19,375 nt of DNA. It comes from an uncultured bacterium. GTDB lineage: Bacteria; Verrucomicrobiota; Kiritimatiellia; RFP12; UBA1067. How positions within the stretch are numbered: position 1 is the stretch's first letter; each line of letters starts with the position of its first letter. Under the pieces are notes generated by a model. It had not been told where the DNA came from, ran no database searches, and saw nothing but the letters and a program-made list of their open reading frames with translations. A program made the translations under genes and the position numbers. Location: assembly GCA_902779075.1 (NCBI GenBank), contig CACZAK010000090.1:1-19375 (forward strand). Reading direction: 5' to 3'. Shown in pieces: positions 7,517 through 15,982 of the stretch.

Positions 7517-10000
7517 ATGAACAGGTCGCTGCTGATTGGCTGTTGCTGTGCTCTCGCATTGCATGCGAATGCAGAAGAGTCGCCGCTTGTCCTGTTCACG
7601 GCGATGACTGGCAGGCCGGGCGCGAAGGAGGCGGCGGAATACTTTGACGCCGCCCAGAGGGCAGGGTTCTCGCAGATGATGTTGTATCCGCGCAGCGGAC
7701 TTGAACTCGACTACATGGGCGACGAATGGCTGGATTTCGTGGGGGCGTGTCTTAAGGAGGCAAAGTCTCGCGGCATGAAGGCGTGGCTTTATGACGAGTA
7801 CAACTGGCCGTCGGGTTCCTGCAAGGGGCGCGTCCCGATGGAGAATCCAGAATGGACGTACACGGAATATGCCGTGAGGAAAACTCCGGACGGCTCCTTC
7901 TCGTGGGAGGTGAAGCGCAACGACCAGCTGTCGATGTATGACAAGTACTTCGACGTGAATGCATATTCCACGGACGCAATCCGCCGCTTCATCGAACTGA
8001 CTCACGAAAAATACGAAGAGCGCTTCGTCTCCTACATGAAGGACGGCACGATACCGGGCATCTTCACTGACGAGCCCGCGCATCCCTCGAAGATGAAGTG
8101 GGATGATCCGCAGCCCATCGTCACATTCCGCTGGTGGAAGGAACTTGAAGACCAGTACCGCGAACGCACAGGTCGCGACTTCCGCGCCGACGTAGAGGAG
8201 TCGCTACGCGATTCGTCGAAGACCGCTGTGTGGGAACTTTACACCGAACTCAAGGGGCGTCAGTTCCGCCGCGCCTACTTCGACCAGATACGCACTTGGG
8301 CCAAAAAGGCTGGAATAGAGACATGCGGGCACATGATCCATGAGGGTTCCCCTCGCGGCGCATGCAACTTCAATGGTCTTCCGCTCAATTCCCTTTGCGG
8401 GCTTACATTGCCCGGCATGGACAAGATCGGTTTTGATCTGGAGAAAGGATCCGAATGGCTCACGTACGCAACGACGCAGTACGCCATCGAACACAATTCC
8501 ACGCCCGGCAGGGACGTTCTCGATGCGCACGGCGGCATCGAGTTGTTTGCGCTCGGGCCGAGCGACATTACACTTTCCCAGATGGCGCAGCGCATCTGGA
8601 CGGCGGCGCTTTACGGGATGGACACATACTTCATGTCGCTCTACCACACGACCGCCAGAGGATTTCTCGAAAAGGGCGGCTACGCCATGTTTGTGTCGCC
8701 AATACAACCGTGGTTCCACCATTGCGGCGAATTGCATGACACCGCTCGAAAGGCGGCGAGGTGGAGCCGCAAGCGCTTTGTGCGCGATGTGGCCGTGCGT
8801 TATCCTCAGCGGCTCTTGGGTCGCCTCGCGCTTGGCCGCGCCGCGCCGGGCGAACAGGAGCCGCCGCTTTACGCACTCTTGTGCGAGTTTGCGTGGGGGC
8901 AGGTTTCGTTCGAGTTGATTCAGGATGACGAGAAGAGCAATTTGCCGTTCGTGTTCGCGTTTCGTGGCGGGCAGATTGTGGAGGAAAAGACCGGGCGAAC
9001 ATTCGTCTCTCCGGAGGAGGCCCTTGGATGGCTGCATCGGGAGCGCAAGGTTGCCTGGCGCGTCACCGATGCGAGCGGTGCGGTTGTGCCCGGGCTTCTC
9101 GTTCGCCGCTATGCCGACGGTACGGCGGCCGTCTTGAACATGACGGAGAATCAGCTGGACGCCTTGACGCTCGAAAAGGGCGAAGATGGGAAAACCGCCT
9201 TCGCGCTCCCTGCTTGTGGCGTCCGTCTGTTTTCCGAAGGGGAGCGCGGCTGGGCGCCGAAGCGCGTCATCGGGGATGTTGCGGCGGACGGATGGACGCT
9301 TGCCTTTGACCGCGATACATTGCGCCGCATCTGGTTCGCGTCGAACAACACGGCGCGACTTGACATAAAATCTCCGTTGAAGGTCGCCCGTTTTTTGCTA
9401 TGCGACTATCCGAAGGATGGCGTCAAGGTGACGCTCGACGGAAAGGCGCTTGTAGCGGATAATCCTGGAAAGTCTGCGCCATACGGCTATGCCTCGCTCT
9501 ATCTTGAGACGGAGCCAATGGAGCTATCGGCGGGAACGCATGTACTGAAACTTGAAGGTCGTGCGGATGACAGCGTGTTTCTGCCCGTCCTCTGGCTTGC
9601 TGGAGATTTCGCGGCGGATTCTATTTCACGTCTTGCCCCGCTCTCGGAGATTGGTCATGGAGATTTCGCAGGGGAGGTAACGTATCGTACGAATGTCGAA
9701 GTGCCGTCCGACAAGGGGCTCTTCCTTTCTCTCGACACGGGCGGACTTGCGGCGCGTGTGCGGCTTGGTGGACGCTACCTCGGCGAAAAGTCGCTGCCGC
9801 CGCTGGAATGGAAGGTGCCCGACGAATTGGCGGGGAAGTTCCTTCCGCTCGAAGTGACCGTTGTGACGTCTATACGTCCCGTCTTCGGGCCGGAGAGCGC
9901 CCCCGGTGTGAAATTGCGCGAGCGGCTTTGGACATCAACACAGGTCAATGCCGCGAAAAGCGGGCTTTGCTCCGCCAAATGGGTGGAAAATCCTCGGTAA
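7517..10000 (+). CDS. GH106/alpha-L-rhamnosidase-like glycoside hydrolase
   Basis: This 827-residue protein has a signal peptide (MNRSLLIGCCCALALHANA). Two alternative starts are possible: GTG at 7511 and ATG at 7517, served by GGAGG at 7502-7506; I prefer the ATG. A TIM-barrel-like N-terminal half carries motifs typical of GH106-like enzymes: WLYDEYNWPSG (Trp90-Gly100) and GIFTDEP (Gly181-Pro187), the latter holding a likely catalytic acidic pair. Further on are HMIHEGSPRGACN and a DVLDAHGG block. The C-terminal part includes beta-sandwich domains; the last, about 715-827, resembles a galactose-binding fold with TGGLAARVRLGGRYLGEK. It is shorter than typical GH106 enzymes (about 1,000 residues or more), so it may be a divergent relative with another specificity. 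Confidence 0.65.
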   Translation: MNRSLLIGCCCALALHANAEESPLVLFTAMTGRPGAKEAAEYFDAAQRAGFSQMMLYPRSGLELDYMGDEWLDFVGACLKEAKSRGMKAWLYDEYNWPSGSCKGRVPMENPEWTYTEYAVRKTPDGSFSWEVKRNDQLSMYDKYFDVNAYSTDAIRRFIELTHEKYEERFVSYMKDGTIPGIFTDEPAHPSKMKWDDPQPIVTFRWWKELEDQYRERTGRDFRADVEESLRDSSKTAVWELYTELKGRQFRRAYFDQIRTWAKKAGIETCGHMIHEGSPRGACNFNGLPLNSLCGLTLPGMDKIGFDLEKGSEWLTYATTQYAIEHNSTPGRDVLDAHGGIELFALGPSDITLSQMAQRIWTAALYGMDTYFMSLYHTTARGFLEKGGYAMFVSPIQPWFHHCGELHDTARKAARWSRKRFVRDVAVRYPQRLLGRLALGRAAPGEQEPPLYALLCEFAWGQVSFELIQDDEKSNLPFVFAFRGGQIVEEKTGRTFVSPEEALGWLHRERKVAWRVTDASGAVVPGLLVRRYADGTAAVLNMTENQLDALTLEKGEDGKTAFALPACGVRLFSEGERGWAPKRVIGDVAADGWTLAFDRDTLRRIWFASNNTARLDIKSPLKVARFLLCDYPKDGVKVTLDGKALVADNPGKSAPYGYASLYLETEPMELSAGTHVLKLEGRADDSVFLPVLWLAGDFAADSISRLAPLSEIGHGDFAGEVTYRTNVEVPSDKGLFLSLDTGGLAARVRLGGRYLGEKSLPPLEWKVPDELAGKFLPLEVTVVTSIRPVFGPESAPGVKLRERLWTSTQVNAAKSGLCSAKWVENPR

Positions 10001-10039
10001 AACCAATATCTTGATTTCTAAAATGAAAGGAACAGTAAA

Positions 10040-13000
10040 ATGAAAGCAGTGATAAGCTCAGTGGTTGTGGCTGTGACCGGCCTTGCCGGACTGACTGCAT
10101 CTGCGTGGATCGACGACGGCGAAAAGATTGTCGTCGGCACACACGAGACAATGACGGTTGAAGTGCCGTCGGGTGCCGCTTGGGACAAGCCCGTCATTGT
10201 GGCCGGTGTGCTGCGCAAGGTCGGCGCGGGTACGTTGACCATTACTGGAGAAAAACTGTATGGCCCGGGACGAATCGAGGTCTCGGAGGGTGGGCTTTCC
10301 CTCACGGCGACGGGAGCTGGCAGCGCGGCCATACCCGAACCGACCGCCATCATGAACGGCGCCGCAATGTGGCTTGACGCCTCCATGCATGTTGCAGGGC
10401 CTGACGGCGCGGCGGCGACGGACGACGCCGCGTTTTGGTATGACGTGCGCGAGAGCGGTTGGACCACGCCCGGTTTTACCACAAATTACATTTACGCGCA
10501 GGCATCCACGGATCTTTCCACTGGCTCGCTTTGGCCGACGCTTGGAGCGGATGAATCTTCGCGCTCCTACATCGACTTCGGCGGATTTGGTTCCGGACAG
10601 TACATGGTCTGGCGCACTCCAGCCGGTGCAAAGGCGTGGATTCCGGTGGTCCATTCTTTCTTTGCATACAGCCCCAACGGATCTTACGGTCACTTCCTTG
10701 GAGTTGCCACATATGGCGATGCCAACAAGTTGATGTGTTTTGCTGCCAGCGATACAGGAGATACGGTGTTCAATCCCTATGTCAATAGCCCATTGCAGCA
10801 TCTTCGCCTTGGACGCGTGTTCAGGGATGGAACGCAGATCGACTTGAGCACGGCCTTTGACAAGACGGTTGTTCAGCTTTTGGAAACCGAGACTTATCGT
10901 CCAGACGGATACGCCGAGGCATTTTTCAATTTCCGAAACTACCAGCAGAGTGCGGGATCGGGTTCCGCTGGGGACCGCGTTGGCGGCGGACGCCTCCACG
11001 AAGTGCTGGTGTTTACAAATGCGATTTCCGAGATAGATCGCGTCCTCGTGGAGCAGCATCTTATGCGAAAGTGGATAAAGACATCGGGCTACGCGATTCC
11101 GCCTTCGATCCGCGTAGATGCCGGTGCGACGCTCACCATCGCCGATGCGCTTGTCTCCGCCACTACCATCACTTCCGACGGTATCGTATCTCGCCCCGGC
11201 AGCGTGGTTTCCCTGCATGAGGGCGCCGATCAGTTTGGCCGGTTCCGCGGCACTGTGACCCTTGACGCCGGAGCAGTTGCGTCGAACAGGGCCTGCGCAG
11301 CGGTTGCACCGGTGGCGGGCAAGACGTACGACGTTGATGCGAATAACACGCTTACGGTCTCGGGTGGAGAATTCGGCGTCGTCGCGAAAACCGGCGTCGG
11401 TTCGCTCGCATTCGAGGGACTTGGCGCGGCGGAGAGGGCGACGGTTTCGAACGGCAGAGTCTCGCTTCGCGCTGCCGTACCGGTGAACGAGGATCCTATT
11501 GCCGCAAACTGCATTGCCGACGGAGGATTCGAGGGGCTTTGGTCTGGTACTGGCTGGAACGCTTATGGAAACAATGTGGCGCTTGGCAGCAGCACGGCGT
11601 GGACGGTGACGAATTTCAATTCTTCGGGATCGACTCGTATCGCATATACGACGGGATGGTCGGCGATGTGGAAGTCCGGACTTGTTCTCGGGGCACCAGA
11701 GGGCGACTACTATCTTGTGCTGAAGCAAGGCGGCGGCGTCAAGCAGACGGTTTCGCTCTCGCGTTCTGGACGGTACGTGATCACGCTTCGGGCGTATCCG
11801 CGGAGCGATGGTGAGACGTCAATGGGGTTTTTCCGTGTCTTCGTTGACGGCTATGCCGTCGGCACCGTTCAGGTCCGCAGGGGGGAGAAGGAATGGGACT
11901 GCATACGGCTGGTGACACCGTTTGTCGAGGCCGGTAGCCATGTCGTATCGATGATAAGCGAAACGACATACGATCTTGCCATCGGCATTGACGATGTTAA
12001 GATGGTGTGGCTTGACGATGTACGGGACATAGCGGTTGCAAACGGAAACTTTGAGAACATCGACTGGTCGCTCATGCCGTCGCAAAATGCGACCGCATAC
12101 GCGATAAATACAAACAAGGTGTTCGGTCTTTCTACAGGGTGGTTCCCCGGATGGACGGTCGGCGGGACAGGCAAGGCGTGGGGGCTTAGGCGTCTGCCGT
12201 ATCTGCGCTCTGCGAGTGGTTTTGTCGGGCCGGAGAACGACAACGGCTCCATGTCCGTTTTGCTCTCGAACGGCGGTACGGTCGGCCAGAACGTAACGAT
12301 TCCGGAAACAGGCATCTACCGTCTCTCCGTCAAGGCGGCGCGGTATCAGAATAATGCCGTTGTGGGTGGCGGCGTCAATCTGGCGGCTGACACAAGCGGT
12401 GGTACAGGTGAGATTGCAATTTCCATAGGAGGAACGAGCGAGTCATTCTCCTTCATGGATTGGGCGCTGGCGGAGTGCCGCCTTTCCACTCCCGTTCTGC
12501 TTGAGAAGGACGCGATGGTCGAGATTTCTGTTGCGGCGACCGACATATCCGGGAAGGTCAACAACGTCGTCATTGACGATGTGAGGGTCGTTATGGAAAC
12601 AGGCAATGTCGTGAGCAATCCGGGATTTGAAGGCTCAGTTTCAGACAACGTTCCGGAGAAATGGACAGTTCTTTCTAATCCGAAGAATGTTGCTGGTGCT
12701 ACAGGCGCGGTCAGCGATTATCTCGGCGCTGCACCGATAGAAGGCGTCAAGCGTGGTCAATTGGGTGGTGGTACGCACATTGCGCAGAATGTGCCGCTTT
12801 CCGCAGGGTATTGGCGGCTGTCCTTCTGGGACGTGTCGCGGTCGTGGTTTGGTAAGGTGCGTCCGGAAGATGGACCGCTTCCGATATGTGTAACGCTTAC
12901 GAGGGGTGTAGAGACGAACTTCTGCGAAACGGTGACGCCGTCGACCAGCTGCCCTGACTTCATCCGTCGCGAATATCTTCTTAAGATTGAGACAGCTGGA

Positions 13001-13312
13001 ACCTACACGCTCGGATTTGAGGCCGGTGCTACCGCAGACGAACAACGCTCCTATATCGACGCAGTCTGTCTGGCACCCGTTTTGGATATGTCGGAGACGG
13101 CCGTTCCCGTTGTCTCGGCCGATGCGGAGATCGATGTTGCGGCTGGTGCATCGCTGGGCCTCGACTGGACGGGAATCTTGTCGTGCGGAAAGCTGCGGTG
13201 CGCAGGAAGATCGTATTCTGGCGAATTCTCGTCTTCCATCGCACCCGAAAGCCTCTTTGGTATCGGGCGGTTCTTTATCATGCCCAAAGGCCTGCTCATT
13301 ATCTTTCGATAG
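10040..13312 (+). CDS. Large secreted LamG/CBM-like surface protein
   Basis: This 1090-residue protein has a signal peptide (MKAVISSVVVAVTGLAGLTASA). Residues about 25-100 and 350-485 look like autotransporter-passenger-type beta repeats (VLRKVGAGTLTITG, VVAKTGVGSLAFEG). Residues about 105-345 look LamG/concanavalin-like, beginning AAMWLDASMH. Three CBM4/9-like jelly rolls follow, each opening with a similar motif: IADGGFEG (about 490-655), VANGNFEN (about 664-850) and VVSNPGFEG (about 855-1010). The chain ends in RFFIMPKGLLIIFR, a conspicuous hydrophobic tail with a terminal basic residue. No catalytic motif is recognisable. A glycan-binding or surface-display role is inferred. An AAAGGA site precedes the ATG, and the gap to the preceding gene is 39 bp with no terminator visible. 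Confidence 0.65.
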   Translation: MKAVISSVVVAVTGLAGLTASAWIDDGEKIVVGTHETMTVEVPSGAAWDKPVIVAGVLRKVGAGTLTITGEKLYGPGRIEVSEGGLSLTATGAGSAAIPEPTAIMNGAAMWLDASMHVAGPDGAAATDDAAFWYDVRESGWTTPGFTTNYIYAQASTDLSTGSLWPTLGADESSRSYIDFGGFGSGQYMVWRTPAGAKAWIPVVHSFFAYSPNGSYGHFLGVATYGDANKLMCFAASDTGDTVFNPYVNSPLQHLRLGRVFRDGTQIDLSTAFDKTVVQLLETETYRPDGYAEAFFNFRNYQQSAGSGSAGDRVGGGRLHEVLVFTNAISEIDRVLVEQHLMRKWIKTSGYAIPPSIRVDAGATLTIADALVSATTITSDGIVSRPGSVVSLHEGADQFGRFRGTVTLDAGAVASNRACAAVAPVAGKTYDVDANNTLTVSGGEFGVVAKTGVGSLAFEGLGAAERATVSNGRVSLRAAVPVNEDPIAANCIADGGFEGLWSGTGWNAYGNNVALGSSTAWTVTNFNSSGSTRIAYTTGWSAMWKSGLVLGAPEGDYYLVLKQGGGVKQTVSLSRSGRYVITLRAYPRSDGETSMGFFRVFVDGYAVGTVQVRRGEKEWDCIRLVTPFVEAGSHVVSMISETTYDLAIGIDDVKMVWLDDVRDIAVANGNFENIDWSLMPSQNATAYAINTNKVFGLSTGWFPGWTVGGTGKAWGLRRLPYLRSASGFVGPENDNGSMSVLLSNGGTVGQNVTIPETGIYRLSVKAARYQNNAVVGGGVNLAADTSGGTGEIAISIGGTSESFSFMDWALAECRLSTPVLLEKDAMVEISVAATDISGKVNNVVIDDVRVVMETGNVVSNPGFEGSVSDNVPEKWTVLSNPKNVAGATGAVSDYLGAAPIEGVKRGQLGGGTHIAQNVPLSAGYWRLSFWDVSRSWFGKVRPEDGPLPICVTLTRGVETNFCETVTPSTSCPDFIRREYLLKIETAGTYTLGFEAGATADEQRSYIDAVCLAPVLDMSETAVPVVSADAEIDVAAGASLGLDWTGILSCGKLRCAGRSYSGEFSSSIAPESLFGIGRFFIMPKGLLIIFR

Positions 13313-13345
13313 CGGAATCAGCTTGTAAACAAGTTTGGAGGATGA

Positions 13346-14848
13346 ATGAGAATCATCAATGGAACAATTCTCGCGGTGGCGGTTGCGATCGCGACTGTTG
13401 CGCACGGCGGAGAGGCGATTTCGGCGACGTACAACGGGCGCGAGGTTGCGCTTGAGGACTGCCGGATTTCGGCGATGCCGTTCAACCGCGTCTGGACCGG
13501 CAAGCAGAGGACGCTCGACCAGACGCGCCTTGCCAAGTTCGCAAGCTTCGACCTTGCGGAGCCGGGGGTGCTGGAGATCGCCGGCGTGGGTGCGGACGTT
13601 TCGGCGCAGCTTTATCCGTTCAGCGAAAGCAACCGGCTCGTGCGCACGGAGCGCGGGCTTGCGCTGAAGCTCGACCGTCCGTCGCAATATGTGCTTGACT
13701 TCGGCGACGCGCTCCCGCCGCTTCACGTCTTCGCCGACAAGCCCTTTACCATCGAGCGCCGTCCGGACGACATCTGGTACGGGCCGGGAGAACACCATGC
13801 GGGGATTATCTCACCGACAAATGGACAGCGGGTCGTCATCGAACGCGGCGCGGTCGTCCACGGAGAGCTGTTCCTCTGCGGAGTCACGAATGTCGCCGTC
13901 GTCGGGCGCGGCATTCTCGACTGTTCGACCTTCGAGCGGGCGGATGCGCGGGCGCAGGAGTTCCGTGCGTCGCATGGGCTGCCGCCTGTCGATACGGAGT
14001 TCGCCTGCCATTCCTGCGTCGTCTATGCCTCCGAGAATGTGCTGATCGAGGGCATCGTCATCCGCGACACGCCTTTCTGGTCGCTGATCGTGCGCTCCGG
14101 CTCACGTCACGTCACGATTGACGGCGTGAAGGTCGTCGGCCAGTGGCGGTACAACTCCGACGGCATCGACATCAGCGCGAGTTCCGACGTCAAGGTGAAG
14201 GACTGCTTTGTGCGCAGCTTCGACGACTGCCTTGTCGTGCTGGGGGCCTATCTGGACACGCGCAGCTACATCGCCGAGGACATAATCTTCGAGAACTGTC
14301 GCCTGTGGTGCGACTGGGGGGCGTCGTTCAAGCTGTGGTCGCCGCCCTACACGAACACATTCCGCAACATTGAAGTCAGGGACTGCAAGCTGCTCTGCAT
14401 GAAAGACACACCCTTGCAGGTAAAGGACACATGCTGCAGTGCAGACACGCGCATCGAGGATATTAGGTTCTCGAATATCGAGTTCGATTTGGTCGGCATG
14501 CCGCTGAAGTGCCAGTTCCAGAAGACAGATGACATGCGCTATCCCGGCGACTCGACCGTGGCGGAGCTGACGGTAGCATATGTCGGCTGTCAGCATCCGA
14601 GGGAGGACCACGGCAACCAGAAATTCGTGGAAGTCGCCGATCCGTCCGGCTACCGTTCTCTCATCCACTCGGTCGTGTTCGAGAACTTCACGTTCCCCGG
14701 CTTTACGCCGCCGCTCGTTGCGGAGCTTTTCACGACTGTTCCTGGCCAGGAAGTCCGCGACATCGAGTTTCGTTCGGTGCCGCCCGTCAACGTAAGGCGG
14801 CGTGGAAACATCGGATCGGTGAATGCGAATGGAAAGGAAGTAAAATGA
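13346..14848 (+). CDS. GH28-like right-handed beta-helix hydrolase
   Basis: This 500-residue secreted protein follows GGAGG at 13337-13341. It has a signal peptide (MRIINGTILAVAVAIATVAHG), a beta-sandwich region and a parallel beta-helix of GH28 (polygalacturonase) type. Conserved motifs are NSDGID (Asn270-Asp275, equivalent to NTD) and FDDC (Asp293-Asp294). The usual GHG block is replaced by WCDWGASFKLW, so the conserved histidine is absent. That variant is familiar from bacterial GH28-like proteins of uncertain activity. The role is probably pectin or rhamnogalacturonan cleavage, but activity is not assured. It is the last intact gene of the operon. Its TGA overlaps the ATG of mini-ORF copy A (ATGA), a translational-coupling arrangement. 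Confidence 0.75.
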   Translation: MRIINGTILAVAVAIATVAHGGEAISATYNGREVALEDCRISAMPFNRVWTGKQRTLDQTRLAKFASFDLAEPGVLEIAGVGADVSAQLYPFSESNRLVRTERGLALKLDRPSQYVLDFGDALPPLHVFADKPFTIERRPDDIWYGPGEHHAGIISPTNGQRVVIERGAVVHGELFLCGVTNVAVVGRGILDCSTFERADARAQEFRASHGLPPVDTEFACHSCVVYASENVLIEGIVIRDTPFWSLIVRSGSRHVTIDGVKVVGQWRYNSDGIDISASSDVKVKDCFVRSFDDCLVVLGAYLDTRSYIAEDIIFENCRLWCDWGASFKLWSPPYTNTFRNIEVRDCKLLCMKDTPLQVKDTCCSADTRIEDIRFSNIEFDLVGMPLKCQFQKTDDMRYPGDSTVAELTVAYVGCQHPREDHGNQKFVEVADPSGYRSLIHSVVFENFTFPGFTPPLVAELFTTVPGQEVRDIEFRSVPPVNVRRRGNIGSVNANGKEVK

Positions 14849-14907
14849 GAACGCTGTGCGGAACAATTCTTGCGGCGGCGGTTGCGGGAGCATGCGCGAA
14901 GCCATGA
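14845..14907 (+). CDS. Mini-ORF copy A: 20-residue signal-peptide-like peptide
   Basis: The ATG overlaps the GH28 stop codon (ATGA), with AAGGAAG just upstream. The product is 20 residues, starting MRTLCGTILAA and ending GACAKP before TGA. It looks like a bare signal peptide, possibly with a weak lipobox (AGAC). Copy B at 16022 encodes almost the same peptide with the same stop. Of the four differing codons in the shared part, three are synonymous and one is Ala/Gly, a faint sign of coding constraint. It may be a leader peptide, or the abandoned start of a secreted protein whose body was lost. It was found by eye and is too short for normal gene calling. Confidence 0.4.
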   Translation: MRTLCGTILAAAVAGACAKP

Positions 14908-14958
14908 GGTGCAGCGCGAGAGCATCAACCTTCTTCGCCCGGCGCAGACGCGGCGGGG
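14845..14958 (+). repeat. Direct repeat copy A (mini-ORF plus hairpin)
   Basis: This segment recurs as copy B at 16028-16141 in the same orientation. The first 60 bp differ at about 4 positions, while the next 47 bp are roughly 70% identical. The unit ends with a hairpin at 14937-14958 (loop AGAC). The same hairpin register is possible in copy B, with mismatches at different positions. The copies flank the abi gene and its promoter. Confidence 0.6.
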
Positions 14959-14963
14959 AGCGG

Positions 14964-15881
14964 CTATTGCCACATCGCAAGCGTTTCCCAGTCGTCGGGA
15001 GCTCCCATGCCGCGAAGGATGAAAGGCGTAGCAGTTTTGAGCAGGGCGCGACACCGTTCTTTCCACTTGGATTCGGGGCGTATGATTCCCATGCAGTAGG
15101 CGCAGAGCGAAAGAACCGTGAATGTTGTCGTGTAGTTGAAGCTTGGCTGACGTTCAAGGCATTCAACGAACGGTGCAAGGTGTGGGTCCCGGCCAATGCG
15201 CTTGGTGAATGGGGCAACAATATGAAAGTTCCAAAGACGCGAGTGGTGGGCGCATATGTTCCGCGTGTTTTTCAGGGCCATGAGCCATTGGCCAAATACG
15301 TTGGGGCGGACATGGAACGTATCGGCAATCGCTTTCTGAACGCCGTCGGGAAGGCCATGAAAGTAGAATGTGACAATCCCCAACGGCACGATTTCCATCA
15401 TAGTCCAGATTGGCGGGTAGTCTGTGATGCCGTATTCAGTTGCAAGATGCCTTATCTTGGGGTCGTTGGATGCCTTGTGCGTGGAATCAGCTATTCTTGC
15501 GAGAAGTCCTCCGTGTTTCGCTTGGGACAGTTTCGGCATGTTTGCGGGATTAACGTATGCAAACGGATCGCTGATGAAATCGGTGTGACATCTGGTTGTT
15601 ATGGCGCGAACTGCAATTTCAATTCGCGCAAGTGCGTCCATCGCCGTCAGTCTGAGATGACGGTCGAACATGTAGATGTTCCAGACAGTTTCAAGTGTGG
15701 TGTTTGTGCGGAAGGTGTTGGAACTTGGCGCTTTGAATGGATGGAGATAGCCGGTGAATCTGTAGTAACCAACAGTCTCCAGTATCCTGAGAAGCTTTGC
15801 CGAGTCAGCGGCAAGTCCCCGACTTTGAAGCAGGGCGACAAGTTCTTCATTGGACTTTGGTTGTTTTGCGTACGTCCTCAT
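14964..15881 (-). CDS. Abi family (Abi_2, AbiD/AbiF-type) HEPN abortive-infection protein
   Basis: This 305-residue protein matches the Abi_2 family (PF07751). Visible signatures are an N-terminal segment with KQPKSNEELVALLQSRGL, then ILETVGYYRFTGYLHPF, then YMFDRHLRLTAMDALARIEIAVRA. The C-terminal half carries KNTRNICAHHSRLWN. The latter contains an R-x4-H motif (Arg207, His212), the RNase signature of HEPN domains. By family analogy it is a phage-defence or growth-arrest ribonuclease. The ATG at 15881 has GGAGG 4 bp upstream. It is the only full-length minus-strand gene in the window. Its TAG ends just inside the flank of repeat copy A. It has its own promoter and a hairpin leader, and no partner gene is evident beside it. 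Its base composition looks more AT-rich than the enzyme genes, suggesting acquisition. Confidence 0.85.
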   Translation of the reverse strand: MRTYAKQPKSNEELVALLQSRGLAADSAKLLRILETVGYYRFTGYLHPFKAPSSNTFRTNTTLETVWNIYMFDRHLRLTAMDALARIEIAVRAITTRCHTDFISDPFAYVNPANMPKLSQAKHGGLLARIADSTHKASNDPKIRHLATEYGITDYPPIWTMMEIVPLGIVTFYFHGLPDGVQKAIADTFHVRPNVFGQWLMALKNTRNICAHHSRLWNFHIVAPFTKRIGRDPHLAPFVECLERQPSFNYTTTFTVLSLCAYCMGIIRPESKWKERCRALLKTATPFILRGMGAPDDWETLAMWQ

Positions 15882-15891
15882 GCTGCCTCCA

Positions 15892-15942
15892 GAAAAAGAA
15901 AAATCCCCGTCGCAACAATAGGCCGAAGCCTATCCGGCGGGG
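15892..15942 (-). terminator. Leader hairpin with U-tract (attenuator-like) before abi
   Basis: On the minus strand, a stem between 15935-15942 and 15905-15912 (8 bp, one G-U) encloses a second 6-bp stem, ATAGGC/GCCTAT, closed by a C(UUCG)G tetraloop. A run rich in U (15904-15892, interrupted by one C) follows at once, then the abi Shine-Dalgarno. This is the form of an intrinsic terminator, but it lies between the abi promoter (predicted start about 15947) and the abi ATG. It therefore looks like an attenuator or a 5'-stabilising hairpin rather than a gene-end terminator. Confidence 0.6.
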
Positions 15943-15953
15943 TTACTGGCGGT

Positions 15954-15982
15954 ATAATATCAAATATTTTGCCGTTGTACAA
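15954..15982 (-). promoter_or_regulatory. Promoter for abi
   Basis: On the minus strand, TTGTAC (15982-15977) is followed after 17 bp by TATTAT (15959-15954). TGA stands directly before the -10, giving an extended -10. The -35 matches the consensus at only three positions. It overlaps the -35 of the opposing promoter through the palindrome TTGTACAA (15975-15982). Confidence 0.5.

Noticed and set aside
10058..11728. 556-residue minus-strand open frame
   Set aside because: It is antisense to the large surface protein, has no start context or motif, and is Arg-rich shadow sequence.
13322..13333. Small dyad CTTGT-AA-ACAAG before the GH28 gene
   Set aside because: It has 5-bp arms, is AT-rich, has no U-tract and no promoter beside it. 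It is too short to separate from chance.
12641..13798. 385-residue minus-strand open frame spanning two genes
   Set aside because: It crosses the junction of two well-supported plus-strand genes and has no recognisable feature.
14937..14958. Terminator for the glycan operon
   Set aside because: The hairpin is real on paper, but no U-tract follows on either strand.
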